DNA of 64,000 bases from Siderastrea siderea (GCA_964030785.1 OZ034979.1:13004583-13068582), one strand, 5' to 3'; shown: positions 34,123 to 60,816, counted from the first letter of the stretch. Translations and numbers: made by a program. The notes: a model not told the origin generated them from the letters alone.

Positions 34123-34519
34123 AAAACATGCAGTTTGTTTGGCATGGTGACTGGCTTAACCAGCTATGACCGTCACTAAGTTAAACTTATCATTTGAACA
34201 ACACTGCGCTGCCTAGCTGCAGGTTATTATTTAGCCACAATTTTTATCAACCCACACACAATGTTCTAAATGTCTCCATTGCATTCAAGAGTTTAAACAT
34301 TCTTATAATAAATGTGTTTCTCTTCAACAGGCTAATTACGATTCAATACTTGAACAATTTCCTTATCCTTGTCCCAATCTTGTGTATTGTGCCAACTGAA
34401 GCGTTCACGCGTGGAATTGAGAAAACATGTTATCAAAACAGCTGCAAAAAACTGTTTTCAAAGTTCACAAACTCTGGTGTGAGCGTTCAAGTCACACAAA
34501 GCCATGTTGAGCTGTAGTC

Positions 34520-36290
34520 CGTGAGAACAGATATAAAGTGTATTCTCTCCAGTTTGAAGCAGAGGTTGCATCAGTTTCGTGACGTGGTGAGTTACCACTA
34601 GAACGGAAATTGTCTATAATTTTACACCTTTTCCGGCGGAGAGTTCATTCTGCCGCTAGTTCCTGACTTTGTCTGTCTATAAAAAGTTTTATTTGTTTCG
34701 GAAGCCGCCATCTTATTTACTTGGTAACTTTAAATAAGTAAACGCTTTATTTCAGCAGGGTTCCGCCATTAGTTTACACTGGTCTCCCTGTGTGGCCTGA
34801 GAAGGTTGTTTGCCTTACAGTATTTGTATGTCTTGGCTCCGGTCCCGACGGGCGAATAAGAAACCTTTGCTTCATAGGGAATTTTCCTTGTAGCCTTATT
34901 TGTGTCCCGTCTTTTCGATTTTACTCAAGGAAGTTTCCAGCGAAAGCTAGCTAGCCTTGTCGTTTTTTCTTTGGTAGCTTTGTATCGCGTCACCCTGAGA
35001 AAATCAAAATGTGAGGCAGTAGATTGCGGGGTCAAATATTTTTTTAAAATCACAGATGAGACTCAAATAAGACAGGGTGAAGCTGAATGATCTGGTCAAT
35101 TAATTGTCGTACCTTGTCACCCACTTAAAACTGACCCAGTTTCAGGCCATGACGGAAAAATCTATATCACCTTATTTCAGACCAAGACGCTCAAAACCTC
35201 TGCTCTATTAAAAGCTAAAAGGGCTCACAAGTCACACCCTTAGAGGCGGTACACGTTTTGTTATCTTATAGTACACTAGATTTCAGGTTTCCGAAATTTG
35301 GCCGAGAAGTAACACCGAATGCGATCGTTGTCAGCATGAACTCAAGCACTCGTTTTCATCAAGATCGTTATGGAAATTCGGTCACACGACCTTAGAAGAG
35401 GCAGTCAACGATGATTCAGTGGCTGCTACACAGTTTATAATCATGTAACATTGCGGATGGATACGACAGTCGGTCAGTCGTAGTACCTCCCCCCTTTTCT
35501 TGATGACTAAGGTGTTAAATAATTAACCCTTTAAGTCCAATATCGGCTTGCATATTCTCCTCAGTGTTACCTGTTACCGGGCTACTTCGTGCCTATTCTC
35601 CGCAAAGGCCTCTATGTATTTCTTATGGTAAACGTTGTGAGAATTGATTTAGCAATCAAGACTCGTATTCGTATTTGATGATCAATTCGTTTATTCTCAT
35701 CACCCGTATGTGCGAACATTTAGTGTCATTCTATGGAGAAACAAGACACTGTTCACTATCCGGCGGAACTTTAAGGGTTAAAAAGCGACAAAGCAACAGA
35801 CAGAACAGCGAAAGACTGTTAAGGGTTATCGTGTTTTTAAAAGGGCCTGACTCTAAGATGAGACTACCCGCTGAGAAACGCGGATACAGTGGAGTCCCTG
35901 TAGATTAAACAGAATCTTGTCTCTCTTGCTGAGATAAAAAAAAAAAAAAACTAAACAGATCATGTTTTCCTTTTCATTCATTCCCTTTATTGAATCAAAG
36001 CACCCCAAACTGCACTAAATTTCCTCTTTATTTAGCTACTTATTTAATCTATGCAATAATAAAACATATAAAAAATTTTTGCCTAAATTTTTCACCCTCT
36101 ACTCCTAAAGGTTTTTGGGGCTATTTTCATAAGTGTTGATGGGGTTTTCTAGACTTAATCTCCTCTATTTTGGGACTTTATAAATAATTTTGCATTCATT
36201 TTGAATGCGCATTCTATGAAATAACAGTATCACGTGGCAAATCCGTGTAAAAGAACGGTTTATCATGACTGTCACAAAACAGCTCATACT
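34520..36290. other. Intergenic, nothing recognised
   Basis: AT-rich, with an A-run at about 35936-35950. No supported gene or repeat. Confidence 0.35.
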
Positions 36291-36298
36291 AACCGTTA

Positions 36299-37107
36299 GG
36301 GACCGTTCATTTTTTATGAGGTAGGGCCTGGCTGGTGGGATTTGAGGGGGGGGCATGACAAAACATATGGCTTCACGGGGAGGGCCAGCCGAAAAATATG
36401 GTGTGTAAGGGGGGGGGGGGGGTCACCCAAAAAAAATACCTTTAAGCTTGGAAGTGACAGCATCTGTAATAATGCAAACATCAGTGCCAGAAGGCCAAAA
36501 ATGGCGTTTCTAAGGTTCTGAAAATTCACATTTTCCCGGGGGAGAATGCCCCCGGACCCCCCTACTTTATTATACACCCAACGGCAACTCTACCCCACCA
36601 ACTGTTTCATTAGAAAATACAGCCAGGGGAATGTCAACTCTTTCTTGGCCTCTGCTGGTCTGATTCTTAAACAACTGAAGAACTCATAACAGTGTCCAAA
36701 ATAATGCTTTCAAACGGCATGAATTGTCTGTTTACGTACTTCAGAACGCAGTGAATTGCATTAGAGCATCTCTAGATTTCAAATATTTTCCAGGGGAGGA
36801 TATCCCTGGAACCCCTACCAGAAAATTAGCTTTAAAGCTTATCAATAAAGACATTTACTCCTGCAATACTTGAGTATTTAAATTGAATGTTTAATTTAAG
36901 CTTGATAAGTTTTAGATTTACTTTATCACTTTTTCTTTTTTTTCTTTTTTTTTTGGGGGGGGGTCATCTCAAATATTTAGGACTACAAGGGGGGGCCAGG
37001 TAAAAAATTTCTAATGTAGAGGGGGGCTTTGTTATATTATCCAGGTACTACCCATAAAATCCCACCAGCCCCCCCCCCCCCCCACCCCATAAAAAATGAA
37101 CGGTCCC
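36299..37107. mobile_element. TIR element with G/C homopolymer runs near both ends
   Basis: The 20-bp TIR gggaccgttcattttttatg at 36299-36318 is perfectly inverted at 37088-37107. Inward of it both ends carry ggctggtgggatttt-like sequence and long G or C runs (36410-36421, 37070-37085). The interior has no intact frame. No target duplication was found. It lies just beyond the 3' end of the minus-strand UBE2E gene. Confidence 0.7.
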
Positions 37108-37460
37108 CTGAATCACAACAAACGCAAACTAAGCAATGAACCAATCACAGGTTGCAGTAAAAACAGTCAACCGGTGGCAAGCGCGGGAAAAGAATGCAAC
37201 CGGTGGCAAGCGCGGGAAATTTTCTGAAAATGCTTTTGCATGTCAGACTGGTTAGAGATACGTTACAAAAGTTATTTAAACTAGTTAACTGCAAAAAACA
37301 ATAAACTCAAAAGCAGATAATAATTTAGACAGTTGATAGAAAACCGTTCTATTAATTTCACCCCGTGTGAGCCACTGATTGCTGCCCCAAACTGAATAAA
37401 CGTAAGTTAAATTTTTACAGATTGTAACAGCTATGTACATGGTTCATTGTAGTGAGTGTA

Positions 37461-42796
<5,336 letters not shown>

Positions 42797-45700
42797 CTAG
42801 ATAAACCCTGCATTCAATATACACAGCATAGTAAGACTTTGCACTGAAATAAGGCACTGAAATTATTGAAGGTTTGAGCAGTTAATATCACGAGCCAACG
42901 CCAAGAGGGCCACCATTAACATATTGTGAAGTATTAATGATTTTGAGCATGAAATTGGACCACATCATGACTGGGCTAGCTAGCTGGGATCCTAAGATGT
43001 TTCAGGCAAAATCCGACTGATTCGGCGACAAAACACGGCACTTAAATATTGAAGAGACGTGAATGAACAAACATGGCTGCCAACCAGATGTCAGCTCTGC
43101 TAACTTCTTCGAGACGTGAACGACCGATATACGCGTCGTATAGGGACAAAAGGTATACCTAAACACTCACAATAAAACGAACTGTATCCCTAGGCAGATT
43201 TGGGACTTCTTCGATGTAGCACGAACCCGTAAGAAGAGTTGCAAGTTAGAGTGTAGAGCACCACCCGTCATGTAAGGCGTCACAAATGGCCGACTGTGCC
43301 GAGGATGTTTAGTATTTCCGCCTGTCAACACGACGTCATCAATTAATTAATGAAATAGCGTGAAGATACTAATTTAGTTCAAAGAAATATATCTCCTGAA
43401 CCAATCACTGTGCTTGTATACGTGTTATCAGTCACTCCAAGAGTAACACTTGTTCCTACACACTCCGATTCAGAGTTTGTATCAACTGAATTATCAGATG
43501 AAAGGTCTTCATGGTCATGTCTTCTGAGGCTCATGCGTCACATAGCTTTAGGTATTTATGGGGGCCAGCTCAGACGGATGCATTTAAACTCTCGAGAGCA
43601 TGGAGGTCGTATCGTATTTTTTTGGCTTAAAGTGACGCATGGTGTTTTACGACCAAAAGTTCTTGTGTTTGAAGTGGAAAATATTATCACTGTCTACCAG
43701 TCTTTTAACGCAACACTCGCCCGCCATGTTAGTCGATAAAATTCTCGGTTAAATATAGCATCATTATCTCAAGCCGAGGCTTTCTTTTGTACAAACTCTG
43801 CGAATGAAGCTTCGAAAGTTGAAGAAGAACAACTTTATCTGGTAAAATTACATGCAGACATTTCAATATTTAATTTAGCAGGGAATGTTGTTTCTCAAAA
43901 CACCTGGCAGAAATAAAAACACAAATAGGTTTTCAAAAGAATGGAAAGTGAAAGTTACATTTAGCTATTGAGTTTCTGCCGTCATTACAGCACACCACAT
44001 TACTTTAGCCAAAGTGTGAACATTGAATGCGAAAGCACTTCCCAGTTCAGAAAAGACAAGCGACGATGAATGTGGCGGAAAATGGAGGCATCACACCGCC
44101 AAATATTTAGAAAGCTTTTTCTTTAAGTTTTGTTGGCCTGTTTTGAATATCATGGCCTTATGAGCTAAGGGAAAAAATAGCATATATCTGGTTTATCTGA
44201 AATTTCCTTGATGAAATTCAGAATAATGTTTCAAATAATCTCTTCCGGGATCAGCAACTGATAGAGTTCGAAACAAACGGAACTTTAAAATATTACGATA
44301 TTATGTCAGGTGTTAGTTTGGATCCCAGCCAATTCAGTTTCTATCACAGTCGATATCTTTTTAATTTGCAGCTCGTATACCATGACAACCAAAACATAAT
44401 TGTCAATCGGAAAATCTGTTGACTAGCAACAACCAGGTTTTCTATTTCAATCACGGTTAAAATTACCCGCAATCCTATTCCCTGCATTTCTATTCTTTTG
44501 TGTGAATGTTATGCCAAAATAAACCACAAGTAAAACAACAAAAAAAGGTTACATATTTTTTTTAAATTGTCAACTCGCGGCTCGTTAGATGTGATTAACG
44601 TTGATTTATTGTATTGCCTGGTTGACTATAAAAAATAAAGCACAAAAAGCTGTTTTCATGGGCTGTAGTTTACGTTCGATTTGCTATTGTTTTTCAAATT
44701 AAACTGTGATCCCAAATTATCAGCAGCCTTTTTGAAATAACAATATTAATAAAAAAGTTGTAGCAAAGCTTTCTGTTGCCACTTTGTAGAGGGCATCTTG
44801 TGTTTACCTAGTGATTAGTTTTATTTATTCATATGGTAAGCCGTCGGACAGTGTTCACAATCACCAGACGTCAAATTGGATTTTCAGTGGCTGCTGGTAG
44901 CATACGTATTGTTCTAGTTCAAGCAGTTTAATTCCTCGTTCAACTAAATTGGTGCAAAAGTTGTGTGTCAGTGCATAAAGCTGTTTACAGTGCCACTGAA
45001 AAGTTGCTTAGTAATGCACTGTTCAAACGTCTTGCTTAGTGAAACGGATATGGGGCACTGTACGTCATAAATGTTTAATGAGTGCTCCGGGGAGAAAATT
45101 TGCATACTAGTCTTAAAAAAGCTGCTTGAATGCTTGAACAATATAACTTTCTGCGCTATGTTTTATCAAGAGTGCTACCATTCAAGGCTATAAAACACTA
45201 ATCTTGTAATTAATAGTTCATTATCTTTGCTAATCGGAAAAATAGATTCTTTCTTCGTTGCCCCCTTGGGAATTTTCGTAACTTGTCAAGCGTAGGATTT
45301 ATCGAAGCGTAAAAACTTAAATAACACTTTAAACAAAGACAAACATTTTGTTTAACTCGACGCAATATAAGTATTGTTCAAAAGGTTATTAACGACTATG
45401 TACAACAACAGAACTACAAAACAACTAAGACTGTTATTTGTTACAATTACTCAAAGCTGATGTTTCTTGTACCTAGTCTTACAGATAATAAGCTTATGCA
45501 AAATTTTAAAGTCGTCTTACAAAAGTGGTTCAGTATAGTAAGTCGAGTCTGGGCTTTATGATCATTAAATGTTAACCACACCGGTGTCTTAAACCAGATA
45601 ATTCTTCTTCAAAAAGCTGTAAAATCAGCCAAAAAATACATACATTGTACACGATTGTACAGTACACTAGCATTAACTTGCCGCTAAGAGAGTTGACTTA

Positions 45701-47158
45701 TCAGTACCATCAAATTACAAGAGAATATAGTTCAAATAAACGGAATTTCTTGGTGGTTATTCTAAAACCGCAAAAACAAAGTTTTCAAGCATCGGGCCAT
45801 GTGTTACTCGCTGCTATTAAACGCCAAACAGCCTTAATATGAATGACAAAAATTGAAACGAGACAATTGATTGCTTCTTTATCTAGTTAAGCTCTGAATA
45901 CCACTCATTCTGTAATTCACTCAAAATCCGCAACATTTTACCAGAGACTGGAAAACTAAAATTGAAAGGTATCTGCGAAGTGTTCTTGGAAGTGTTTAGT
46001 TTCAAGGGAAATGAAGGAATTCAGGTTGTACTGCCCTCTTGGGAAGTGATCCACAGTTTAAATACAAACTTCAGCATCTTCTGTTTTATCCTATTTTAAC
46101 CCGCTGGAACAGTTGATCGTTTCACAGTTTCTCTCCAGAGATGTAGTTGTTTGAAGATGACAAACAAAGTGCTTGTGCTCGAATTTGTATCCACCCCACG
46201 GGATGTCAATCACTGAAAGATGTCCATTGTTCGATTCCCTTGGGAGACGTTGACAGCTGTTCGCCGACACTCGACCTCACTCAATAGCTGACCGCAGAAA
46301 CGCCGTGATTGGACAGTTGGACTGTTGTGTCGATGGCCGGTAAATTAGTGTTATGACGCAGACTATTGATAACATAATGACGTCTCTTTGACAGGCGGAG
46401 ACGTTCACAATCCTTTGCGCGCCGTTGTAGTGTTCGCATACAGGCAGCTGGTGAATGAGTGCCCGACAGAAATTGACCGCGCTATCTTCAAACGCTTCAT
46501 AATCTTCGCACGTCCTCTAAAACCTTCCAGCATTACTCGTGAAGAATTGGTTATCATCTAGCGAGTACGTAGGTATAAATTGTGTTGATATTTCTTCAAT
46601 GGTTTGTTCATATTTAGACGTGAAGTTAAAAGCGTTCCTGGTGGTTGGGCAGACATGTTCCTTCGACCACAACCAGCTTCCGTAAGGGGGCCGAGGACGA
46701 GGAAAAAAAAGTTCGAAGATGACGAATTCATCAGCGGAAATGCTTACTCAACTAAAGGGGATCTTATTGATGAGGATTCGATACTGCTATGGGTCAAAAG
46801 CTACCCGTACTCAGAGGAAAACGGAAAGCTCTTTCAACCCGGCTGAACAGGCATTCATCATAAGTGGCTCACTGCCCTGTTAATCAAATCGTTCATAGAT
46901 TTATCACGTGCGACCTATTCAGCTCTCGTGTCTTGATCTGTGAATCACTCGTACTTCATAAAGCACATATGTGATGTGTAACTCTCAGGACCGCTAAATC
47001 CCTCACAGTTCCATCTCTTGGCGGCCGATTGGCTCGCCTTGCGCCGGCTACATTCCGTCTCAGGTGTTAATGTACATTTCCCTACCATTTAGCGCCGTGA
47101 CCAGATTTACTGATTTACCCATCTGCCCCTGAATTTCCAGGCTACGTTCATCTTGTTG
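42797..47158. promoter_or_regulatory. Shared upstream region of the divergent UBE2E pair
   Basis: 4.4 kb between the two divergent start codons, with no supported gene. CpG-containing sequence near 43030-43330 and 46250-46520 could be the respective promoters and 5' UTRs. The open frames at 43410-43739 (109 codons) and 46604-46846 have no recognisable domain. No TATA box could be assigned. Confidence 0.3.
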
Positions 47159-54956
<7,798 letters not shown>

Positions 54957-57224
54957 CAGCTGATAATCAACTTATAGCTCTGTGCAGACTTTGTTTACAA
55001 ATCGACAACGCAGGCGCCCTTTAGGTCCAAAGTATATATTTGCCAAAGTGTCTACAATTGCCACCAGAGAGGAAAGGACTGCTCGAAGTGTTTTGTTTGA
55101 ATGGTCACACTTATGAATTTCTTCCAAAGACGTCAAGCTTTAAACCACTTTGTACAGCATCAGAAACATCACCACAGACTCAAAATTAAAAGCACATTAC
55201 AGGACGCAAGGTCATCACAAGTGGTAAAAAGTCATTCCCATAGGTTAAGTGATTTTCTTTTCTTGTCTTTTTTGTTTCCATTGTCCATAATTTTCTTGAG
55301 ACTGTTGCCTATGCAGCGATACTTTGAGCGATAGTAGTGTGGAGAGCCGTGTCGGGTACGCGCAAAAGGGTCCCCTCGTGCGTGCTCCGAAAGGGCGCCC
55401 AACACTCATTCCAACCTCGTTCCCAGGGCCAAGACAGAACCTGGAACGAGGTTGCGTTCACTCTTGCGTGGTACGCAGTCACGATAACAGCAAAGTAATG
55501 ATCATCTAACATAAAGCAGCAAAGACATGCCTAACGGGGTGTTAACATGATAGCGGTGCGACATTCATTCCGGTATGAGATAAAAACTTTATAATGCATT
55601 TATGTACACTGTTTAAATAGAGAGCCACGAGAGGGAACCGGTATGAACTCATAACTGTACTTAAATCATACCGCTATCATGTAAACACCACTCAGGGACA
55701 CAATAAGTTGAGAAAAGATGAGAAATATTTAAAACAGATTACCCAACCCTTGTTAACTCGCCCTTTCACTCCGTGTCCTTGGAAAATCCTTGTGCTAGAT
55801 AAGAAAGAGATCATGCAACTTTCTTAGTAAAATGTTTTTCGTGTTCTCTTCTAGTAGTTGGAGTAAAATGGCGCATATCGTAAAAATGTCTTCTTACAAA
55901 TCATATCTGGTTCTCACTGTGAAATAAGCTCGAAGGAGCATTGCCAGCATGGCATGCACTGTGATGTTCCGGTTCCAACATATGCTTGTTATTATTGCAC
56001 TGTTTTGTGCTTCTTTTACAAGTGAGAATCATTATGTATTCAAACATAAAGCTTTATAGAGCTATGAAGTGACACTAGCGGGTGGATACGGGGGAGGGGG
56101 GGGAGGGGGGGGGAGGGGCCGGAGAGCCCCCTCATCTACCCCTTATTTTTCGGAGGGAGAAGAGAACTCCGAGCTCCGTTTTCTGCTCACGAAAATCCCC
56201 GTCTTACACAGAAATTTGTAAATTGATTCGCACTACGTAAACAACGTCTTAGAATTTTAAAATGTTTGAGTATTTGAGTTAGACACACGTGACCTACGTA
56301 CGAGATGTATGATAGGTCACGCGTTTCTTCAACAACAATGTTGTTACTTAGCGTTGATGTTACATTAAACAGTTCAATCACTCTGAGCGTCTACTCCCCT
56401 TGGTACCTAGGTATCTCTGTCGATCCCGTTGCGGTCACCAGCTTACAAAAAATTTAGTTGTAATTTATTTATAACTTCTTCAGTTTATTCAAACGTCGAA
56501 AACAACGCTTATATTTAGTCTATTTAGTTTTTAACGTATCTTGTAAACTTGGGTCATTCTTAGTCAGTACTTAGTCAGTTATTATTCTGTTTCGTTCCTT
56601 GTTTGTACTTGAAGCTTCAAGGAGAAATTTGTTGTCGATAAGTCTTGATAGGTTGGTGGAGTTAAAAAAGTTCCAGCCAATGGCAAGGGTGGAAAGGCAA
56701 GGCTACGGAGTGAAAGTTTCATTCTCAAAATCATTTTTCTTACGACAGACGACAAAAATAATCTCACTTTAACAGCAGACAGGATAGATTTATTAAGCGT
56801 TTTGTAAGTTATGGAGGTTGAGGTTATTGAATGAAGTTCTAAGTAATGTATATAATAAAATTTATTAATGTTTCTGTAACAAATTAGAATGAAAGGTAAT
56901 AAATAACTCTAAATAAAACAGAATTAACAAAAAGCTGGGCAGAACATAAAGTCATTTACTGCTACTGGTGTTGTCGTTCGTCTTTGCTTCGAGGGTTTTC
57001 CGGGTCCTCTGCATGGCTTTTCTCTTCAAAAACCACGTTTCAAGTTTCAGTTCGATTCCGTGGACTACAGGGCAGTCAGTCATACGACGGTCGACCTTGT
57101 TGAGGAAGGTTAAATTATTGATGTATTTGATTTGGTAGGTTTTGGAAAGGGCGTTTTTTTTTCTCAAAAGGATTTCGCACCTGCGTAGAAATCATTCCTA
57201 TAATTTGTGTGTGTGGCAAAGATG
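54957..57224. other. Intergenic, low-complexity G run only
   Basis: Contains a 12-bp inverted pair caacctcgttcc/ggaacgaggttg at 55412-55454 (repeat family fragment) and a G-rich low-complexity tract at 56088-56118. No supported gene. Confidence 0.4.
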
Positions 57225-57376
57225 GGGTTTACCTCGGTGTAAGAACCTGACAAGATTTTCTTTGTTTGTTAGCTTTTGTTTTGCTGTACGGTATTGTTTA
57301 ACATGTTTTTGTTTCCTTTGTTTTGCGTCATCCGTGAGTTTCACAGGTTCTTACACCGAGGTAAAGCCCAAAGATG
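57217..57376. mobile_element. 144-bp MITE with perfect 8-bp target duplication
   Basis: Element 57225-57368. TIR of 25 bp begins gggtttacctcggtgtaaga and is inverted at the right end with one mismatch. caaagatg flanks both sides exactly (57217-57224 and 57369-57376). An 8-bp duplication fits hAT (or P) superfamily targeting. The interior is T-rich and non-coding. Confidence 0.85.
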
Positions 57377-59571
57377 AGTAAATAAAGTAAATAAATAGAT
57401 AAAGTTGCTAAATGAAATAGATAAAAATAAATTGTTCCCGTGGGTTTTTCTGCGCTCTGGAAGCGTTTTTCGTTTTTGCTCCTCTCAATTTGGGCGCCGA
57501 CAGAAAGAAAAAACAAACGCCCCCAACGCGCGGAAAAACCTGCTTTCTACGCAGGATAAAGACCAGTTCAGACGTCGTGCTTCTGCCGTGCTGAATTAAG
57601 TTCGACAAAAGCACGGCAGAATAACGCCCTCTGAATCAAACTTTTGGATTAACTTCGACAGAACAGCTTAGCATTTTATTTCCTGATTTATAATTCCAGA
57701 AAGTCATGCAACCAAAGTGAACAACTACAGTGGCTTTTCAGTATGGTGTCAAATGATTACAAGATCTATGGTGCTAAATTATGATGGTGATAAAAGACGA
57801 GAGGTGTGCACTTGGTTCTGCAGGACAGGCAGAGTGAAAAGTTGGTAGGTGGGGAGGGTGATACTTTCACGGTGGAGGCCTGGTGTGCGTTTCGGCTCCC
57901 AAAAACCATTTGGTGTGGGGGGAGAGCCGCCCGCCTAAATCACCCCCTTCCCTGGATTTGCCGGTGGCAATCTGCCGACATCTCTGACTTTCAAGAAAAG
58001 CAAAACAAACAAACAAACAAATTGGAAAGCGGCACGTCGCAACGGCAGTCTGTAGTTAATTTCTCTAAACAGTACCCTGGGGAAACGTCTTTCCACACAC
58101 GAGTCTATAACTCACAATTTTAATGTTTTATCTTTCATTTGTTTTGTCTACTAAACATGCATGTAATTTCAGAAGGAAAAAGTTACAGTTTTTGATCGAA
58201 GCAAAGGCAAATTAAAAAAAAATACATATATAACACCAACTAATGAGCGTGGTCAGTTATCGGAAATTATTTCAGTGCTTTTCCATGTACTTGTCACCTA
58301 AAAATGCTTTAAAACTGAACAAAACTTGAAGAGGAAAGACGAGCGAACAAATGCTGGCAATAAGAGTTGCATGTGCCAGCCTGTTAAATTGAAACGATTG
58401 CGAAAACTGTTAAGTAGAAAAGCCATCAACTTAAAAGGCTATCAGTATCGTATATTGATGCATGAGTACTGAAATAACGAAAACTTCCTTGAGTTATTTT
58501 TATTCTCCTTACTCTTTTAGTTCTGCGTAAAGCATCCATTACTTGCAGTGTTTCCAATTCTAAATTAGAATCTGATTGATTTTCCGATAATTCGGTTTCC
58601 TACACAAAACTACTAGATACTGAGGTAGCAACCTTTACGACACTGGTAAATAAATAATAAATACAAAAAGATTATACGGCGATGGAGAGGCAAACAGCAA
58701 ACCCCTCAATATCTCAGTGCAAAATCTACCTTGATATAAACACCTGCTTACAACCACAATTTTCAAGCCAAATGTACATTTTTGCCTGTGTTCAAATTAT
58801 CCACTTTTTATAGGAATATCTCAACTAAAAAGTCTTTATTTTTCGTGTCGTGACTTCATGCTTTTTAGAAGTGGATTTTATTGTGGTTAAAACACAATCA
58901 GTAAATACATTAAGTCTAGAAGCTTCGCCAAAATTTACTTCGCCAGCGGGCTTTTCTAGCTCATTTTGCATGGAGATATTGTGTTGCTCTATAAACAGAA
59001 GCGACAACCGAGCAATAAATTATTTATGTCGCATCGCCCTTTAATTGAGTGTTTTTGCAGCGCAAAGAATGATCAGACAAATTTAATGCGCTCACCCTTT
59101 TCATCGCAAGGTCAGTGTGGTATTATGTTTTAGCTCTCAGTATTGGTTTAATCCAAACCGCCCGGCTCTCTAACATAACAGCGGGAGTTTTCAAACAAAC
59201 TCAATACGTTTCGCATCCGAGTTTTTACAGGACTTTTCTTAATCAAGACCGGAAGTTTAAATTTCTAATTCATAGCTTCAAACTTTCCGATAGCATTAAA
59301 GTTTAATTAACAACACCGCAAGGCCCATAAAACTATTGGGGAAAAACAACAATACACAATACACAAAAATCAAAAAGTCAATTTTCTAAATCAAGTTGAA
59401 GATCCAATACCGGACAGGTTTATGGAAAAAATACGACACATTACAACAAATTTGCAATTGAATAGGTACAAGGCTTTTTGCGTGGGCCAATCGCTTCGCG
59501 AATATTAGTAAAACAAAACGTTCGTTTACGACAATATCATTTAGTTGAAGAAAAATCTCCGTATAGCAAAG
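57377..59571. other. Intergenic, upstream of GPCR, nothing recognised
   Basis: AT-rich DNA with scattered short open frames and no recognisable domain. GPCR promoter elements were not identified. Confidence 0.35.
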
Positions 59572-60603
59572 ATGAACACCTCGGATGAAGATCAATTGAA
59601 GAGCCCTAACAAAACAGCAAATCTGACAACTGAATCAGCAGTCGTGGATTTGTTCGCTCAGAAAACAATCCAGTTGACTATTTATGGTGTGATTTTTCTA
59701 CTGAGTATGGCAGGAAATGGGGCAATGTTAGCTGTCTTGTTCAAAGGATGTCGTCTTCGCTCTTACAAAAACATTTTGCTTCTAAATATGATAGTTGCTG
59801 AATCCGCGGTTACCATGACTTCAATCCCGTTTGACTTTGTTTTACTGTTGTTGGATGAAGGATGGATGTTTGGTTCGTTGATGTGCCATGTGCTATGGCC
59901 GTTACAGACTGCACCGTTTGGTGCACTGGTCTTGACTCTAACAGCCATGAGTATTCAGCGATACAGAGGAATCGTTCATCATTTACGGAAGAAAAAACCT
60001 AGCTTCAAATCTTCACGCATGACCGTAGTGTGTATTTGGGTGTTCTCGTTTGTCATAGTGATACCATACGGCGTGTTTTTGCGGTCTGTAGACGGTGAAT
60101 GCACTGAAACCTGGGGCACGATTGGCAGCCAAGTTTATACAGTTAGTTTGTTCGTGTCTCATTACGCCGTTCCTTTAACTGTAATCACGTTCTGTTACGT
60201 GCACATTGCCTTTCGAATTCGTCGCGGAAAACTGGAAGGGGATAGCATCGTTACAGGAACACGCCAGGCGCGTCTCAAACGGTCTAGACGCCACGTCCGC
60301 GCCGTGCGAATGGTTGTTCTATTTGTAGCCGTGTTCGCTGTTTGCATGTTGCCGCATCAAGTTGTGTGGTTATGGATCACGTTTGGCAAGGACGTAACTT
60401 ATTCAGACAGCCTGCTTACATTTGCCTACATGTTTACTTTCACCAGCAGCTTCGCCAACCCACTTCTTTATTTCACACATAACCCGTCATTAAGAGCGCG
60501 CCTCTTCACCCTTGTGTCCTGTCGCTCAGGGACGGGCGGCCGATCAGTTAAAAGCCACAGTATTCTGGGCAGTGATGAAACCACAGCAGACTCGAGAGTG
60601 TAA
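59572..60603 (+). CDS. Rhodopsin-family (class A) GPCR, intronless, orphan
   Basis: 343 aa from the first true ATG at 59572; upstream codons in frame lack ATG. The N-terminus has three glycosylation sequons (Asn2, Asn13, Asn17). Seven hydrophobic segments follow. Landmarks: AGNG in TM1 (Asn1.50-like, 49), E77 where class A receptors usually have Asp2.50, W98 and Cys105 with Cys177 for the extracellular disulfide, QRY (129-131) instead of DRY, Pro201 in TM5, CMLP (258-261) in TM6 and NPLLY (296-300) in TM7. The long basic third loop (RQARLKRSRRHVRAVR) and a Ser-rich tail are typical of G-protein coupling. It looks like the peptide/neuropeptide-type receptors that have expanded in cnidarians, but the ligand cannot be told from sequence. 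Confidence 0.93.
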   Translation: MNTSDEDQLKSPNKTANLTTESAVVDLFAQKTIQLTIYGVIFLLSMAGNGAMLAVLFKGCRLRSYKNILLLNMIVAESAVTMTSIPFDFVLLLLDEGWMFGSLMCHVLWPLQTAPFGALVLTLTAMSIQRYRGIVHHLRKKKPSFKSSRMTVVCIWVFSFVIVIPYGVFLRSVDGECTETWGTIGSQVYTVSLFVSHYAVPLTVITFCYVHIAFRIRRGKLEGDSIVTGTRQARLKRSRRHVRAVRMVVLFVAVFAVCMLPHQVVWLWITFGKDVTYSDSLLTFAYMFTFTSSFANPLLYFTHNPSLRARLFTLVSCRSGTGGRSVKSHSILGSDETTADSRV

Positions 60604-60816
60604 GACATGAAATAACGATGAACAAGAAAATCTCCGTTTTTAAAAAATGTGGACCAGAAACATATCCTTAAGCTGAACAGTCCAGGGTGTCTTGGTGTCA
60701 TTAAATTGGCCATTTTAATATATATATTATTGTGAAAATTGTAGCAAAGGTAACCTTGGTGTCTCAAGCTTCGCCGCCAAAAAGTCAGAAGTAGAAAGTC
60801 ATGTAAATAATCTGAG

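Noticed and set aside
34194..34517. 107-codon plus-strand frame with hydrophobic middle
   Set aside because: A signal-like segment can arise by chance in AT-rich DNA. No family or splice support was found.
36290..37115. Target duplication for the 36.3-37.1 kb TIR element
   Set aside because: Flanks (taaccgtta and ctgaatcac) do not match.
43410..43739. 109-codon open frame between the UBE2E genes
   Set aside because: No recognisable domain, no splice or Kozak support, and ordinary composition for chance frames here.
46604..46846. 80-codon open frame upstream of UBE2E copy 2
   Set aside because: No family resemblance and no clear ATG context. It may overlap a 5' UTR but cannot be called coding.
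59545..59571. Nine-codon N-terminal extension of the GPCR
   Set aside because: It would start at TTG, not ATG. The first ATG in frame is at 59572.
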